Shown: piece after piece, positions 7,733-17,102 of the stretch
How positions within the stretch are numbered: position 1 is the first letter of the stretch
Layout of the letters: each line of letters begins with the position of its first letter
Assembly (NCBI GenBank): GCA_035268685.1
Contig: DATFKK010000171.1
Location: 1-32,874, forward strand
Direction: 5' to 3'
DNA: 32,874 nucleotides
Source of the DNA: Candidatus Krumholzibacteriia bacterium
GTDB taxonomy: Bacteria > Krumholzibacteriota > Krumholzibacteriia > JAJRXK01
Notes under the pieces: generated by a model
Database searches by the model: none
The model's input: the letters and a program-made list of their open reading frames with translations, nothing else
Told to the model about the DNA's origin: nothing
Program-made: the position numbers and the translations under genes

Positions 7733-9019
7733 ATGACCACCGCCAGCCACGTCCTCCGCCGCGTCGACGCCGCCGACCTCCGCCGCACGCCGCGCGATCC
7801 CGTGCCGGCCGAGATCCTGGAGCAGGCCCGTGAGATCGTGACCAAGGTCCGCGCCGGGGGCGAGGTCGTGCTGCGCCGCTACGCGACGCAGTTCGACGGC
7901 CTGGCCGAGGACGCACCCATGATCCACACCGCGGCCGAGTTGGAGTCGGCCTTCGACGCCCTCGACGACGAGGCGCAGGGCGTGCTGCGCCGCACCGCCG
8001 AGCGCATCGACGACTTCGCGCGCTGGCAGCGCGAGGCCCTGCGCGACGTCGAGGTCCACGCCCACGGCATGCGCATGGGCCACCGCGTGATCCCCGTGGC
8101 AACGGCCGGCTGTTACGCCCCCGGCGGTCGCTTCCCGCTGCCGTCGACGGTGATGATGACCGCCGTCACCGCGCGCGCGGCCGGCGTGCCGCACGTGCTG
8201 GTGTGCTCGCCGAACCCACAGCCGGTGACCCTGGCCGCCGCGCACGTCGCCGGGGCCGACGGCCTGCTGGCGATCGGCGGCGCCCACGCGATCGCGGCCA
8301 TGGCCTTCGGCACCGAGACCGTCCCCGCCTGCGACGTGATCGTCGGCCCGGGCAACGCCTGGGTCACCGCCGGCAAGCAGCTGGTGGCCGGACGCGTGCG
8401 GATCGACTCGCTGGCCGGTCCGAGCGAGCTGCTGGTGGTCGCCGACGCCTCGACCGATCCCGCCCGCGCCGCTGCCGACCTGCTCGGTCAGGCCGAGCAC
8501 GACGTCATGGCCGTCCCCGCGCTGATCGCCCTCGACGACGGCGTGATCGAGTCGATCGAGACCGAGATCGAGACGCAGCTCGCCGACCTGCCCACCGCCG
8601 AGATCGCCACGGCCGCCCTTGAGAACGGCTACGCCGTCCGCGCCACCGACGCGGACGATGCCCTGGAACTGTGCGACGTGATCGCCCCCGAGCACCTGCA
8701 GTGGATGGCCGCGGGAACGGAGACCGCCCTGGAACGCCTGAAGAACTACGGCGGACTCTTCCTGGGCGACGACGCCGCGGAGGTCCTGGGCGACTACGGG
8801 GCCGGCCCGAACCACGTGCTGCCCACCGGCGGCAGCGCCCGCGCCAAGGGCGGCCTGAACGTCTACGACTTCGTGAAGGTGAACACCTTCATGCAGGCCG
8901 ACGACGGGGCCGACGTCGACCGGGTGGCCGCGGACTCCGCTGCGCTCGCCCGCATGGAGGGACTGGCCGCCCACGAGCGGGCGGCCACGCTGCGGCGGCG
9001 CGGCCTCGGACGCGGCTAG
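7733..9019 (+). CDS. hisD: Histidinol dehydrogenase
   Basis: Zinc-dependent NAD enzyme that oxidises histidinol to histidine in two steps, closing the pathway. The 428-residue protein shows VPVATAGCYAPGG-type substrate-loop sequence (here ending YAPGGRFPLPS), VIVGPGNAWVTAGKQLV for NAD binding, LAGPSELLVVAD, the zinc-ligand stretch LLGQAEHDVMA, and the catalytic APEHLQ. The start ATG at 7733 lies 4 bases after the hisAIE stop, with GGGAGAG (7719-7725) 7 bases upstream. It is the last gene of the operon, converging on proC with a 15-base gap that shows no obvious terminator. Confidence 0.96.
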   Translation: MTTASHVLRRVDAADLRRTPRDPVPAEILEQAREIVTKVRAGGEVVLRRYATQFDGLAEDAPMIHTAAELESAFDALDDEAQGVLRRTAERIDDFARWQREALRDVEVHAHGMRMGHRVIPVATAGCYAPGGRFPLPSTVMMTAVTARAAGVPHVLVCSPNPQPVTLAAAHVAGADGLLAIGGAHAIAAMAFGTETVPACDVIVGPGNAWVTAGKQLVAGRVRIDSLAGPSELLVVADASTDPARAAADLLGQAEHDVMAVPALIALDDGVIESIETEIETQLADLPTAEIATAALENGYAVRATDADDALELCDVIAPEHLQWMAAGTETALERLKNYGGLFLGDDAAEVLGDYGAGPNHVLPTGGSARAKGGLNVYDFVKVNTFMQADDGADVDRVAADSAALARMEGLAAHERAATLRRRGLGRG

Positions 9020-9034
9020 GAGCGCGGCCGGACC

Positions 9035-9832
9035 TCAGTGCTCGAGCTGTGAGGCCGACTCGTGCGAGCGGCGGATCCCGCGGATCGCCGCCGACGAGAA
9101 GCCCTCGTACTCCATCTCGTTCAGCCCGGCGATCGTGCACCCCATGGGCGTGGTCACCCGGTCGATCGCGCTCTCGGGGTGCTGATCGAGTTCCGTGACC
9201 AGCGTCGCCGCTCCCTTGATCGTCTGCGCCGCCATGGCCATGGCCTCGTCGGCGTGGAAGCCGATCTCGGTGCCGCCCTGCGACGTCGCGCGGATGAAGC
9301 GCATGGCGAAGGCGATGCCACAGGCACACAGGGCGGTCGCAGCGTTCATCAGGTCGTCGCGGATCACCATCACTCGACCCACGCTCTCCATGAGGCCGAC
9401 CACGGCGGCGACCTGATCGTCGCTCGCACCGCGGCTCGACACGCAGGTCATCGACTCGCGCACGGCGACCGCGGTGTTCGGCATCACGCGGAACAGGGGC
9501 AGCCCGTCGACGGCCGTCCACTCCGCCAGTTCGTCGAGCGTGACGTTGGTCACCACCGACGCCAGCACGGGTCGCCGAGATGCCAGGGCGGGCCGGATCG
9601 CGTCGATCAGGTCCCGGACCTGCGCGGGTTGCACGCACAGGAAGACGACGTCGGCACCGGCCACGGCCATCGCGTTGTCGTCGCTCACCGTCACCTCGGC
9701 CCCATCGAATTCCGCGAGCGCGCCCGGGTCACGACGCGTCAGCGTGAGGCCGATCTCGTCGGGACGGGCCGCCAGGAGACCACGGGCGATCGCGCCACCG
9801 ATGTTGCCGGCGCCGAGGATGCTCACGTTCAC
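9035..9832 (-). CDS. proC: Pyrroline-5-carboxylate reductase
   Basis: Reduces pyrroline-5-carboxylate to proline with NAD(P)H. The 265-residue protein starts MNVSILGAGNIGGAIARGL, the dinucleotide-binding GxGxxG motif. It has VFLCVQPAQV and the FRVMPNTAVAVRESMT segment conserved in ProC. The C-terminal signature region reads DRVTTPMGCTIAGL, close to the family consensus for the substrate-binding helix. The start is a GTG at 9832 with GGAGG 7 bases upstream. It is transcribed toward hisD and appears monocistronic, with degraded genes upstream on the same strand. Confidence 0.95.
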   Translation of the reverse strand: MNVSILGAGNIGGAIARGLLAARPDEIGLTLTRRDPGALAEFDGAEVTVSDDNAMAVAGADVVFLCVQPAQVRDLIDAIRPALASRRPVLASVVTNVTLDELAEWTAVDGLPLFRVMPNTAVAVRESMTCVSSRGASDDQVAAVVGLMESVGRVMVIRDDLMNAATALCACGIAFAMRFIRATSQGGTEIGFHADEAMAMAAQTIKGAATLVTELDQHPESAIDRVTTPMGCTIAGLNEMEYEGFSSAAIRGIRRSHESASQLEH

Positions 9833-9907
9833 GGTTCGACCTCCGATGGGGGCGCACGAGAGTGCAATGCGCGCCCGCCGATCGCAAGCCGGTCGTTTCA
9901 GGGCCGC

Positions 9908-10258
9908 TCAGGGCAGGCTCCTCGCGTCGAGTCGGGCGTGGTGGACCAGGACGACGTGATCCGCGAGTCGACGCAGGACGCCGTCGAGGACCTCGTCCAA
10001 CGCCGGGGCGTCGCGTGCCTCCTCTGGCAGGATGTGGTGGACGCGCAGCGCCTCGACCGAGGGTTCACGGTCCACCGGTGGCCGGACCAGACTGTACCAG
10101 CGCTCGCCGTAGTGTACCCGACCCTCCCGAACGGGAACCATTCCCACCGAGAGGATCACGTCGTGGCGGACGTCGAGACCGCTCGCCTCGAGATCGAGAG
10201 CCCACAGGACCTCTTCGGTCCAGGAACGCCGACGGCGGCGGGTGAACCAGCGGATCAA
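9908..10258 (-). pseudogene. DEDDh (DnaQ-like) 3'-5' exonuclease, C-terminally truncated
   Basis: 116 residues. The N-terminal half of a DEDDh exonuclease is well preserved: Exo I acidic pair in WALDLEASGLD, the ILSVGMVPVREGRV strand pair, VEALRVHHILPEEA, and Exo II as VLVHHARLD. The frame then stops at ARSLP. The Exo III region with the catalytic His and last Asp (about 80-100 residues) is missing, and no other frame downstream (to 9833) restores it. The product should be inactive. The start is a TTG at 10258 overlapping the stop of the preceding DUF294 remnant (TTGA), the coupling expected of an original operon. From family knowledge, a DnaQ-like exonuclease commonly follows DUF294 genes near acetate-type symporters, which matches the remnants at 14864-15219. 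Confidence 0.65.
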
Positions 10259-10917
10259 CCCAGCAACTCCACGCGGTGACGCTGGGCCAAGGCCTGCTGC
10301 ATGGACCGGATCTCGAGCAGCGTCTCCTTCAGGTGCCGCGCGTCGACGCGTTGGAGCTCCTCCATGCGCACCCGGTCGTCCGGCACGTCGCCCCGGCGCA
10401 CCGCCTCGAGCTGCCGTCGCAGACGCAGTTGCAGCAGGGAGCGGAAGCCCTCGGCGAGCAGATCGGCACCCTCGTGCGACAACGTTCCCTTGTCGCGAGC
10501 CGCGGCCAGACGCTCGAGAGTCGATCGCTCCCGCGAGCCCGACTCCAGACCGTACACGCGCGCCAGTCCGAAGATCGGCATCACGCCGGTCGCCTTCAGG
10601 TCGAGGCCCTCGAAGTACTCGCGGCACTCGGGCGTGTCGGTCTCGAAGACCAGAGCGTTGTCCTGGTCGGTCACGAGGAGCTGCTCCCGGCGCCCCTCCG
10701 ACCCGAACACCAGCAGCCAGGCGTAGCGACAGGGCGGCGCGCCGAGCTCGGCTTCCGCGTCGCGCAGGACACGGCGGAGGACGAAGGCGGGACTGTTCAC
10801 GTGGTGCCGCAACGGATCACTGTGCGTGACCAGTCCCCCGACCTCGCCCTCGCGTTCCACCGGCAGGTGGTGGAAGGCCTCTGCCGGCAGGGGTACCGGT
10901 GAGTCTACCCGCTGCAC
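10255..10917 (-). pseudogene. DUF294 nucleotidyltransferase-like protein with internal deletions
   Basis: 220 residues matching the CBS-DUF294-DUF294_C family, but heavily shortened. Residues 12-40 are the end of a CBS domain (GGLVTHSDPLRHH). Residues 64-91 hold the nucleotidyltransferase motif FGSEGRREQLL and TDQDNALVF (D84, D86). Residues 105-220 are a good DUF294_C domain (LDLKATGVMPIFGLARVYGL to the end). In family members I know, about 50 residues separate the SPAFVLRRV region from AEAELGAPPC, and about 100 separate the DQDNA region from the LDLK segment. Here they abut near 10768 and 10606, in frame. The cyclic-nucleotide and CBS N-terminus is also gone. The GTG start at 10917 has no evident ribosome site. 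A short functional derivative cannot be excluded, but decay is likelier given its neighbours. Confidence 0.62.
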
Positions 10918-10947
10918 CGACGGGGCCCGAAACGTCGATACCGCGAC

Positions 10948-13900
10948 TCAGACGTGCGTACGCTCGGCGGACCGGCGCAGGTTCCGGTCGATGGTCTCGA
11001 TCAGCTCCTGACGGCGGATCGGCTTGGTCACGTAGTCGTCCATGCCCGCGGCGATGCACTTGTCCCGGTCGCCCTGCATGGCGTGGGCGGTGAGCGCGAC
11101 GATCGGGATGTCGGCGCGATCGGCTCCGCAGTCGCCGGCGCGGATCCTCTGGGTCGCCTCGAAACCGTCGACGCGGGGCATCTGGAGGTCCATGAGTACG
11201 AGGTCGATCGACTCCCGACCCAATAGGTGCAGGGCCTCCTCGCCGTCCTGGGCTTCGATCACCCGGACGTCTCCACGTTCGAGGATCCGCGCGGCGATCC
11301 GGCGGTTCACGGGGTTGTCCTCGGCGAGCAGCACGCAGCTCCCCGCGGCCCCCGCTGCGTCGGAGTCGTCGTCGCCGTCGTCGGCGACGGGCGTCTCGTC
11401 GGCGACGAGGGCGAACCCGAGCTCGAGCACGAAGGTCGAGCCACGCCCCTCCTCGCTGTCGACATCGATCCCTCCACCCATGATCCGGGCGAGTTCCTGC
11501 GAGATCGCGAGTCCGAGCCCTGTCCCGCCGAAGCGCCGCGTGGTCGACGCGTCCACCTGGGAGAATGCGTCGAAGAGTCCCACCAGCTTCTCCGACGGGA
11601 TTCCGATTCCCGTGTCGATGATCTCGAAGCGCAGTCGACATCCCTCACGGTCGACGTGTCCCAGTCTCGTCTCGAGGCGCACTCCACCGCGTTCGGTGAA
11701 CTTGATCGCGTTGCTCAACAGGTTCAGCAAGATCTGTCGCAGACGCAGGGGATCACCGATCAAACGCCGCGGCACGTCTCCATCGACGCGGCAGCGGAAC
11801 TCGAGGCCCTTGTCCTCGGCCTTCATCTCGAGCAGGCTCTGGATTCCGTCGATCGTGCGGCCCAGGTCGAAGGGAACGTGCTCGACCTCGAGTCGCCCGG
11901 CTTCGATCTTCGAGAAATCGAGAATGTCGTTGATCACCGTCAGCAGGGTGTCGGCGCTCTCGTACACGGTCTCGGTGAAGTCACGCTGCTCGTCGTCGAG
12001 ATCCGAGTCCAGCAGCAGTTGCGTCATGCCCAGGATGCCGTTCATGGGCGTCCGGATCTCGTGGCTCATGTTCGCCAGGAACTGGCTCTTCGAACGATTC
12101 GCCGTCTCGGCGGCATCCTTCGCCTTCACGAGTTCGCGTTGCGTCGCCCGGCGTTCCTCGATCTCGTACTGCAGATCCAGCGTGCGTTCGTCGACCGCCG
12201 CCTCGAGTTCCCGATTCTTCACCTTGATCGCGTGGATGCGCCACCACACGCCGCCGGCGATCAGAATGGCAGTTCCGAGCACCACCGTGATCCGGAACCA
12301 CCAGGTGAGCCAGAAGGGTGGCACCACCACGATCTCGAGCCGGTCCCCCCGCGGATTCCAGACCCCGTCGTGGTTCGCGGCCTGCACCTCGAAGGTGTAG
12401 GTGCCCGACGGCAGATTCATGAACGTCGCGTGACGCCGTGTCCCGGCTTCGGCCCAGTCGTCCTTCAATCCCAGGAGACGGTAACGGTAGCGGTTCCGCT
12501 CGGGTTGGGCGTAGTGCAGACCGGCGAACCCCAGATCGATGACGTGCGTCTGATGGTCGATGGTGATCCGCTCCGTGTGCCCGACCGTCTGCTCGAGGAT
12601 CCGGCGATCGTGGACGACCTCACCGGGCTCGACGATCTGGTGATCGAGGGACAGACGGGTGAGGACGACGGGGGGCGCGAAGGAGTCCCGTCGCATGTCG
12701 GCCGGCCGAAACACGTTCAGACCCGCGATCCCGCCGAAGAACATCTCGCCGTCGTCTCCGCGGAAGTACGACATCCCGTTGAACTCGTCGCTCTGCAGCC
12801 CGTGACGGACGTCGTAGTTCTGGAAGACATCGTTCTGCGGATCCATGCGCGTGATCCCACGATTCGTCGACATCCAGAAGTGCCCGGAGACGTCTTCCAG
12901 GGCCGCGTAGACGACGTTGTCCGCCAGGCCATCGTCCTCGGTGTAGCGCACGAAACGGCCATCGTCGGGGTGGAAGTGGTACAAGCCACCATTGCTGCCC
13001 AACCAGAGATCGCCACGTCGATCCTCGTGGATCGACAGGATGATGTGGCCGTCGAAGGTCGTGCCGTCCTCGCCCACCGGGCGCACGCGTTCCACGACCC
13101 GCGTCTCCGGATCGATACGGTTCAGTCCGTCGCCGCCGACCCACAGGGCTCCGTCCTGAGCACGGTGGATCGAGTAGAGGAGGTCACTCCCGATCGTGGC
13201 CGGGTCGTCGGGGTCGTGCCGGAAGCTCTCGTAGCGCCGGGTGGCCACGTCGAGACGGTAGAGCCCTCCGCCGTAGGTGGTCACCCACACCGTGCCGGGC
13301 TCGCCGACTTCGATCGAGCGAAGGCCGGTGTGCCCGAGGCCCTGCTCGGCGTCCGGATCGGCCGGGAAGTGATCGAAGGTCCCGGTCGCGGGATCGAAGC
13401 GGCTGAGGCCGAAGCCGACCACCGACAGCCACAGGAAGCCGTCCGTGTCCTCTTCCACGGCGCGTACGCTGGCGGCCTCGAGGCGTTCGCCACCATCGGA
13501 CGTGGGAAGGAACTGTTCGACCGAACCGGTCCGCCGGTCGAGCGAGATCAGGCCGCCCCCCTCGGTTCCCATCCAGACACGACCGTCTTCGGTGCGATGG
13601 ATGGCACGGATCACGTTCACACCCTGGTGGGTGGGGTCGTCCGCGTAGAAGCGATAGGTCTGGAATCCCCGCTCGGTGGGGACGTGACGTGCGACGCCCT
13701 CGGTCTGCAGTCCGACCCAGACCACACCGGAGTGATCGATCATCAGCGAGGTGATCTGATCGCCCGGCAGGCTGCCCGGAGCCAATCGGTAGCGCACCGT
13801 GCGCAGGTTGCCCTCGTCGTCGAGGATACGCAGGCCCTGACTCGTGCCGATCCACAGGCGGCCGAGCCTGTCTTCCACGAAGGCACTGATACCCTGGACC

Positions 13901-14709
13901 TCGCTCTCGACGATGGCGGTCCTCGGCAACTCGGTCCGCTCGATCGCGTGCGTGGCCGGATCGATCGTGTAGATCCCGTGACCCGCGGTTCCGACGAACA
14001 CCTCGCCGTCGTGACCCTCGTACAACGAGCGAACGTCGATGTCTTCGTCGATCTCGACCCTCCGGGGCGCGTCGGCTCCGGCCGGCCACTCGAAGACGCC
14101 GCCGTGGGCTCCGATCCAGATCCCGCCGTCGCGCGCGGCCAGGAGCGCATAGACCGCACCCTGGTCGCCGAGAGGCTCGAGCTCGCCGGTGCCCTCGAAG
14201 GCCCGGATCCTGTGTTCGCCCGGTTCCTTCCAGTGCAGTCCGCCCGTTTCCGTCCCGATCCAGAGTCGGCCGTCGGAGCCGATGGCGACCGCCCGGATCC
14301 GATTCCCCCGCAACGCGGCGTTCACGCCCCCGACGTAGGAATTGAAGGTCTCGGTCCGCGGATCGAAGTGCGAGAGGCCGTGGAAGGTCCCCACCCAGAT
14401 CGACCCGTCGAGATCCTCCGCCAACGACAGCACGTACCCGTTGGTCAGTCCCGTCGTATCGGCGTTGTCGTGCATGAAGTGGTCGAAACGGATCCCGTCG
14501 TAGCGGTTCAGACCGTTCTGCGTGCCGAGCCACAGGTACCCCACACGGTCCTGCATCATGCAGGTGATCGTGTTCTGTGAGAGCCCGTCACGGATGTCCA
14601 GCTGGTGGAACTCGATGTCGGAGACCCGGATCTCCGCCGGGGAGTCCATCACCACCAGTCCGAGAACGGCGAGGACGAGGATCAGGTAGAGCGTGGGGCA
14701 TGCGCGCAT
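10948..14709 (-). CDS. Hybrid sensor histidine kinase: two-component propeller sensor, Y_Y_Y, HisKA, ATPase, receiver
   Basis: 1253 residues from ATG 14709; a longer frame opens at 14805, but this start places a hydrophobic signal/anchor at residues 5-20. About 14 Reg_prop repeats follow (for example [42 protein letters not shown]), enough for two seven-bladed periplasmic propellers. Next come a Y_Y_Y domain ([27 protein letters not shown]), one transmembrane helix ([19 protein letters not shown]) and a coiled coil. The HisKA phospho-acceptor is H883 in [12 protein letters not shown]. The ATPase has GTGLGLAIS, and the receiver has phospho-acceptor D1174 in [13 protein letters not shown] and a C-terminal KPI. 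There is no Hpt and no DNA-binding domain, so a separate partner must carry the output. The ligand is unknown. It is intact, although its neighbours on both sides are degraded. Confidence 0.93.
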   Translation of the reverse strand: MRACPTLYLILVLAVLGLVVMDSPAEIRVSDIEFHQLDIRDGLSQNTITCMMQDRVGYLWLGTQNGLNRYDGIRFDHFMHDNADTTGLTNGYVLSLAEDLDGSIWVGTFHGLSHFDPRTETFNSYVGGVNAALRGNRIRAVAIGSDGRLWIGTETGGLHWKEPGEHRIRAFEGTGELEPLGDQGAVYALLAARDGGIWIGAHGGVFEWPAGADAPRRVEIDEDIDVRSLYEGHDGEVFVGTAGHGIYTIDPATHAIERTELPRTAIVESEVQGISAFVEDRLGRLWIGTSQGLRILDDEGNLRTVRYRLAPGSLPGDQITSLMIDHSGVVWVGLQTEGVARHVPTERGFQTYRFYADDPTHQGVNVIRAIHRTEDGRVWMGTEGGGLISLDRRTGSVEQFLPTSDGGERLEAASVRAVEEDTDGFLWLSVVGFGLSRFDPATGTFDHFPADPDAEQGLGHTGLRSIEVGEPGTVWVTTYGGGLYRLDVATRRYESFRHDPDDPATIGSDLLYSIHRAQDGALWVGGDGLNRIDPETRVVERVRPVGEDGTTFDGHIILSIHEDRRGDLWLGSNGGLYHFHPDDGRFVRYTEDDGLADNVVYAALEDVSGHFWMSTNRGITRMDPQNDVFQNYDVRHGLQSDEFNGMSYFRGDDGEMFFGGIAGLNVFRPADMRRDSFAPPVVLTRLSLDHQIVEPGEVVHDRRILEQTVGHTERITIDHQTHVIDLGFAGLHYAQPERNRYRYRLLGLKDDWAEAGTRRHATFMNLPSGTYTFEVQAANHDGVWNPRGDRLEIVVVPPFWLTWWFRITVVLGTAILIAGGVWWRIHAIKVKNRELEAAVDERTLDLQYEIEERRATQRELVKAKDAAETANRSKSQFLANMSHEIRTPMNGILGMTQLLLDSDLDDEQRDFTETVYESADTLLTVINDILDFSKIEAGRLEVEHVPFDLGRTIDGIQSLLEMKAEDKGLEFRCRVDGDVPRRLIGDPLRLRQILLNLLSNAIKFTERGGVRLETRLGHVDREGCRLRFEIIDTGIGIPSEKLVGLFDAFSQVDASTTRRFGGTGLGLAISQELARIMGGGIDVDSEEGRGSTFVLELGFALVADETPVADDGDDDSDAAGAAGSCVLLAEDNPVNRRIAARILERGDVRVIEAQDGEEALHLLGRESIDLVLMDLQMPRVDGFEATQRIRAGDCGADRADIPIVALTAHAMQGDRDKCIAAGMDDYVTKPIRRQELIETIDRNLRRSAERTHV

Positions 14710-14795
14710 GGGATCCAGGTTCCGACGGATGGTGGCGATGGGGACGCGTCTGTCGCCCCGGTATCGGCCACTCCGGCCGAGGCCTTGAGGAACAA

Positions 14796-14833
14796 GGGGA
14801 AGCACGCTCCCGGAACCGCGACCGTGCTTCCCC
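14796..14833 (-). terminator. Terminator-like hairpin after the symporter remnant
   Basis: A perfect 11-bp inverted repeat (14796-14806 with 14823-14833, GGGGAAGCACG/CGTGCTTCCCC) has a 16-base loop. Read on the minus strand it is followed by TTGTTCCT. It lies about 30 bases beyond the stop of the symporter remnant and before the kinase start. It therefore probably ended the original DUF4212-symporter transcript and separates it from the kinase unit. Confidence 0.6.
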
Positions 14834-14863
14834 GTGATTCCCCGTCGTCCGTCGACGCTCTGC

Positions 14864-15064
14864 TCAGTGGTCGCCGCCGGCGGCGGCCAGACCGAAGGCG
14901 AAGGCCACGACCTGGGCCACGCACCCGGGCGGATCGATCCCGAAGTAACCAGCGATGATCAACACGAAGTACTGCGCCACCTGGGTCCAGGTGATCCCCT
15001 TCATCCCGCCGACAACGGCGAAGGTCAGTCCGACGAGCAGGTAGGTCCAGGCCTCGACACTCGA
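14864..15064 (-). pseudogene. Sodium:solute symporter (VC_2705/ActP-like family) remnant
   Basis: About 66 codons in one frame join three well-conserved pieces of a roughly 500-600-residue symporter: the N-terminus SVEAWTYLLVGLTFA, the mid-protein [20 protein letters not shown], and the late segment [20 protein letters not shown], ending AAAGGDH and a stop. Junctions are near 15016, 14950 and 14878, and all keep frame. Homologues begin MSVEAWTYL; here the expected ATG is TCG (15064-15062), and no start codon is close in this frame. In the ancestor an ATGA overlap probably joined it to DUF4212; that overlap now reads TCGA. The original protein would have carried a small organic anion such as acetate with sodium. 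The fragment cannot function. Confidence 0.82.
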
Positions 15065-15219
15065 CGCCGGCCTCCCTCGTCGTCGCCCACGCCGTACTTG
15101 CGGTCGAGACGGTCCATCACGAGGGCGTACACCAAGACGACGAACCAGATCACCAACAACACGGCGATGAGCCGGCGATTGCTCTTCCAGTAGGCCTGCA
15201 CGGCCTCTCGTCTGTTCAT
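15025..15219 (-). pseudogene. DUF4212 symporter small subunit with internal deletion
   Basis: ATG 15219 (GAGGA upstream) opens MNRREAVQAYWKSNRRLIAV, followed by LLVIWFVV, the first half of a DUF4212 two-helix membrane protein that partners VC_2705-type symporters. It then jumps to LVYALVMDRLDRKYGVGDDE, the usual C-terminus. About 35 residues (the end of helix 1, the connecting loop with its conserved FWFAQQGS-type motif, and the start of helix 2) are missing at the junction near 15135. The junction is in frame and adjacent to repeated FVV-like codons, as expected for deletion between short repeats. The natural stop that would overlap the symporter start is mutated, so the frame reads on into symporter sequence to 15025. 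The family assignment is from memory of its motifs. Confidence 0.68.
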
Positions 15220-15297
15220 GGCAGGTCCTCGGGTCCCGGTGCGGACTGGTCCAATGTCATCAGTGGAGTGCACAGGTCACAGCCTCGGAACGATCGA

Positions 15298-15325
15298 GGG
15301 GCCGGAAGAGGTCTCTTCCGGCCCC
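15298..15325 (-). terminator. Terminator hairpin of the secreted repeat protein gene
   Basis: A perfect 12-bp stem (15298-15309 with 15314-15325, GGGGCCGGAAGA/TCTTCCGGCCCC) has a 4-base loop and lies 42 bases downstream of the stop at 15367. The following minus-strand bases (TCGATCGTT) are only weakly T-rich. It also marks the boundary before the degraded symporter locus. Confidence 0.6.
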
Positions 15326-15366
15326 GGAACGGTACGTACGACTCATGGAAGGCGTTCGGCGGGCGC

Positions 15367-16005
15367 CTACGACGTACCGTTCGTGAGAACCGTCACGGTG
15401 TCGGCGACCAGCTCCCGACCTTCGAAGAAGTCCGTGTCCATGTCGCCGGTCACGCTCACCACGTCTCCGGCCTCGACCTTCTGGTAGCCCTGATCGTCGA
15501 GCGGGTTGTAGGCCATCTCCTCGACCTCGACGGTCAGCTCGTCGAACCCGGTGTCGACGACGAACTCCTCGTCGTCCACTTCCTTCACCGTGCCCTGGAC
15601 GATGGTCTCGGACATGATCACCGGCGTGTGGACAGTGACGAAGTCGTCCTCCTCGTCCACGGCGCTGGCGTAGAAGTAGGTCCCGAGCTTGTCGACGTAG
15701 ACGCTGCTGGCCTCGATCGTGGTGGTCTCGAAGAAGTCGTCGTCGACGAGGCCGGACACGGTCACGTCGTCACCCGTCATGAGCTTGTAGGCATCGGCGT
15801 CGCGGTCACCGTCGTCCATCTCGACGATCACACTGCCATCGCCGTAGTCCAGCACGAACTCGTCGGGATCCACCGACTGGACTTCGCCGCTGATGCTGAT
15901 CCAGGCGTTGTCGGCCATCGCGTAGGGGTTCTCCTCGGCGGCGGCCGGGACGGCGAGGAATGCGCCGATCAGGAACGTGGAAACGATCGTCGTGATCGCT
16001 CTCAT
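15367..16005 (-). CDS. Secreted acidic protein with two OB-like repeats
   Basis: 212 residues. A signal peptide (MRAITTIVSTFLIGAFLAVPAAA) is cut before EENPYAM. The mature protein is very acidic and has two related units of about 80 residues, roughly 35-110 and 125-205. Each has a GxVxxVDxxEFVxD-type strand pair, a VxVSG/VSVTG turn, and a shared DDDFFE/DTDFFE motif followed by an A-x-x-V-x-V strand. The pattern resembles small beta-barrel (OB/DUF5666-like) periplasmic proteins, but I do not recognise a named family and assign no function. GGGAGA precedes the ATG at 16005. It stands alone, with 191 bases to the upstream TrkA-C gene (a 7-bp inverted repeat at 16141-16147/16158-16164 lies between). 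Confidence 0.85.
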   Translation of the reverse strand: MRAITTIVSTFLIGAFLAVPAAAEENPYAMADNAWISISGEVQSVDPDEFVLDYGDGSVIVEMDDGDRDADAYKLMTGDDVTVSGLVDDDFFETTTIEASSVYVDKLGTYFYASAVDEEDDFVTVHTPVIMSETIVQGTVKEVDDEEFVVDTGFDELTVEVEEMAYNPLDDQGYQKVEAGDVVSVTGDMDTDFFEGRELVADTVTVLTNGTS

Positions 16006-16196
16006 GGGGGTCTCCCTTCGTTTCTCGCTGTCTGTCGGCGCTTCCCGCACTCCACGTGGCATCGCTCGTCGAGCGGGGACCGCCGGAGGATACCGTCTCA
16101 ATCTGCGGGGACCGAGGTCCGGTGCCCATCCGTCGATCACGAGTCCGGGCCCCGGGGTGGGCTCGGATGCAGGCGGGGAGCGCCCCCACCCGGACC

Positions 16197-16982
16197 TCAA
16201 CCCTCGTGGGATTCGACGTCCTGCTGGTGCTCCGCGGCCTGCTGACGTCGCTGCTCGTGGACCGCTCGCCGGTGTGATTCCTCGCCCTCGGCGTTGTGGC
16301 GACGTTGCTGAAGGTCCTCGAGTTGTTCCTCGCGACCGTAGAGGATCAACACGTTCCCGCCGTTGATCCTCGTGTCACGGCGCGGGGCGCCGACGTAACG
16401 TCCGTCGTTGCGCTGGACACCGAGCACCAGGATCCCCTCTTCCGAGAGCTGGCACTCCTCGAGGGTCTGCCCCGCGACCCAGGCGTCGTCCTCGACCTGG
16501 AACTCGGTCACGGCGTAGCCCGATGACAGGGCGAGCAGTTCCTCGTAGTCGCGGGTGTCGAGGTCGGACCAGCGGGTCAGGGCCTTTCGGACCCATCGCT
16601 GCAGGTACCGATCGAGCCACTTCGAGTTGGCCAGCGCCCACAACACGACCACCCCACCGATCATCCAGAGCAGACGATCGAGACGATCGCTCGTACCGCC
16701 GCTGCCCACGAAGGACAGGATCAGCGACAGAATGATCGAGATCAGGCCGGCACTGCGTACGATCATGAGCCACATGATCACGCGTCGCCGCACCGGGTGT
16801 TCGACGACACTCTCGGCCTCGCCGGTCGTGAACCCCGTGCCGGTGAAGGCACTGCGGGCCTGGAAGCGCGCGGCCTGGTGCGACAGACCGGTCATGCTGA
16901 GCGCGGTCGCCGCCACCCGGGTGATGAGCAGGGAGATCCCGAGAACGATCAAGAGCGCAGCAACACCGAGAAGACCGAGCAC
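16197..16982 (-). CDS. Membrane protein with TrkA-C (RCK_C) domain
   Basis: 261 residues from a GTG at 16982 (GAGG upstream); a longer frame opens at 17081, but this start begins directly with the first hydrophobic helix. Three transmembrane helices are predicted at about 1-27, 65-92 and 100-120. The short conserved stretch ARFQARSAFTGTGFTT lies between helices 1 and 2. Residues about 150-230 form a TrkA-C-like domain (LVLGVQRNDGRYVGAPRRDT, NGGNVLILYGREEQL), which in potassium channels and transporters binds small ligands. The last 35 residues are Gln/Glu/His-rich and probably disordered. There is no pore motif or Rossmann TrkA-N domain, so it is more likely a regulatory or accessory membrane protein than a channel. 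Divergent from marC. Confidence 0.82.
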   Translation of the reverse strand: MLGLLGVAALLIVLGISLLITRVAATALSMTGLSHQAARFQARSAFTGTGFTTGEAESVVEHPVRRRVIMWLMIVRSAGLISIILSLILSFVGSGGTSDRLDRLLWMIGGVVVLWALANSKWLDRYLQRWVRKALTRWSDLDTRDYEELLALSSGYAVTEFQVEDDAWVAGQTLEECQLSEEGILVLGVQRNDGRYVGAPRRDTRINGGNVLILYGREEQLEDLQQRRHNAEGEESHRRAVHEQRRQQAAEHQQDVESHEG

Positions 16983-17102
16983 GGAGCACCTCGCAGGACG
17001 ATTCCGGATCCTGCTCCAGGGTGGGGTGGACCCAGAAGGGTGACCATCGGGGAACGACCGGTGCAGCACGCCGAGGCCCACCCGGGTTCGGACCGACGGC
17101 TG

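Noticed and set aside
9833-9907. A frameshifted continuation of the exonuclease
   Set aside because: I read the other minus-strand frames past the stop at 9908 and found no HxxxxxD Exo III motif before proC, so this is truncation and not a frameshift.
14710-14805. Longer N-terminus for the hybrid kinase
   Set aside because: The extra 32 residues are Arg/Gly-rich and would bury the signal/anchor helix. They also overlap the terminator-like hairpin at 14796-14833.
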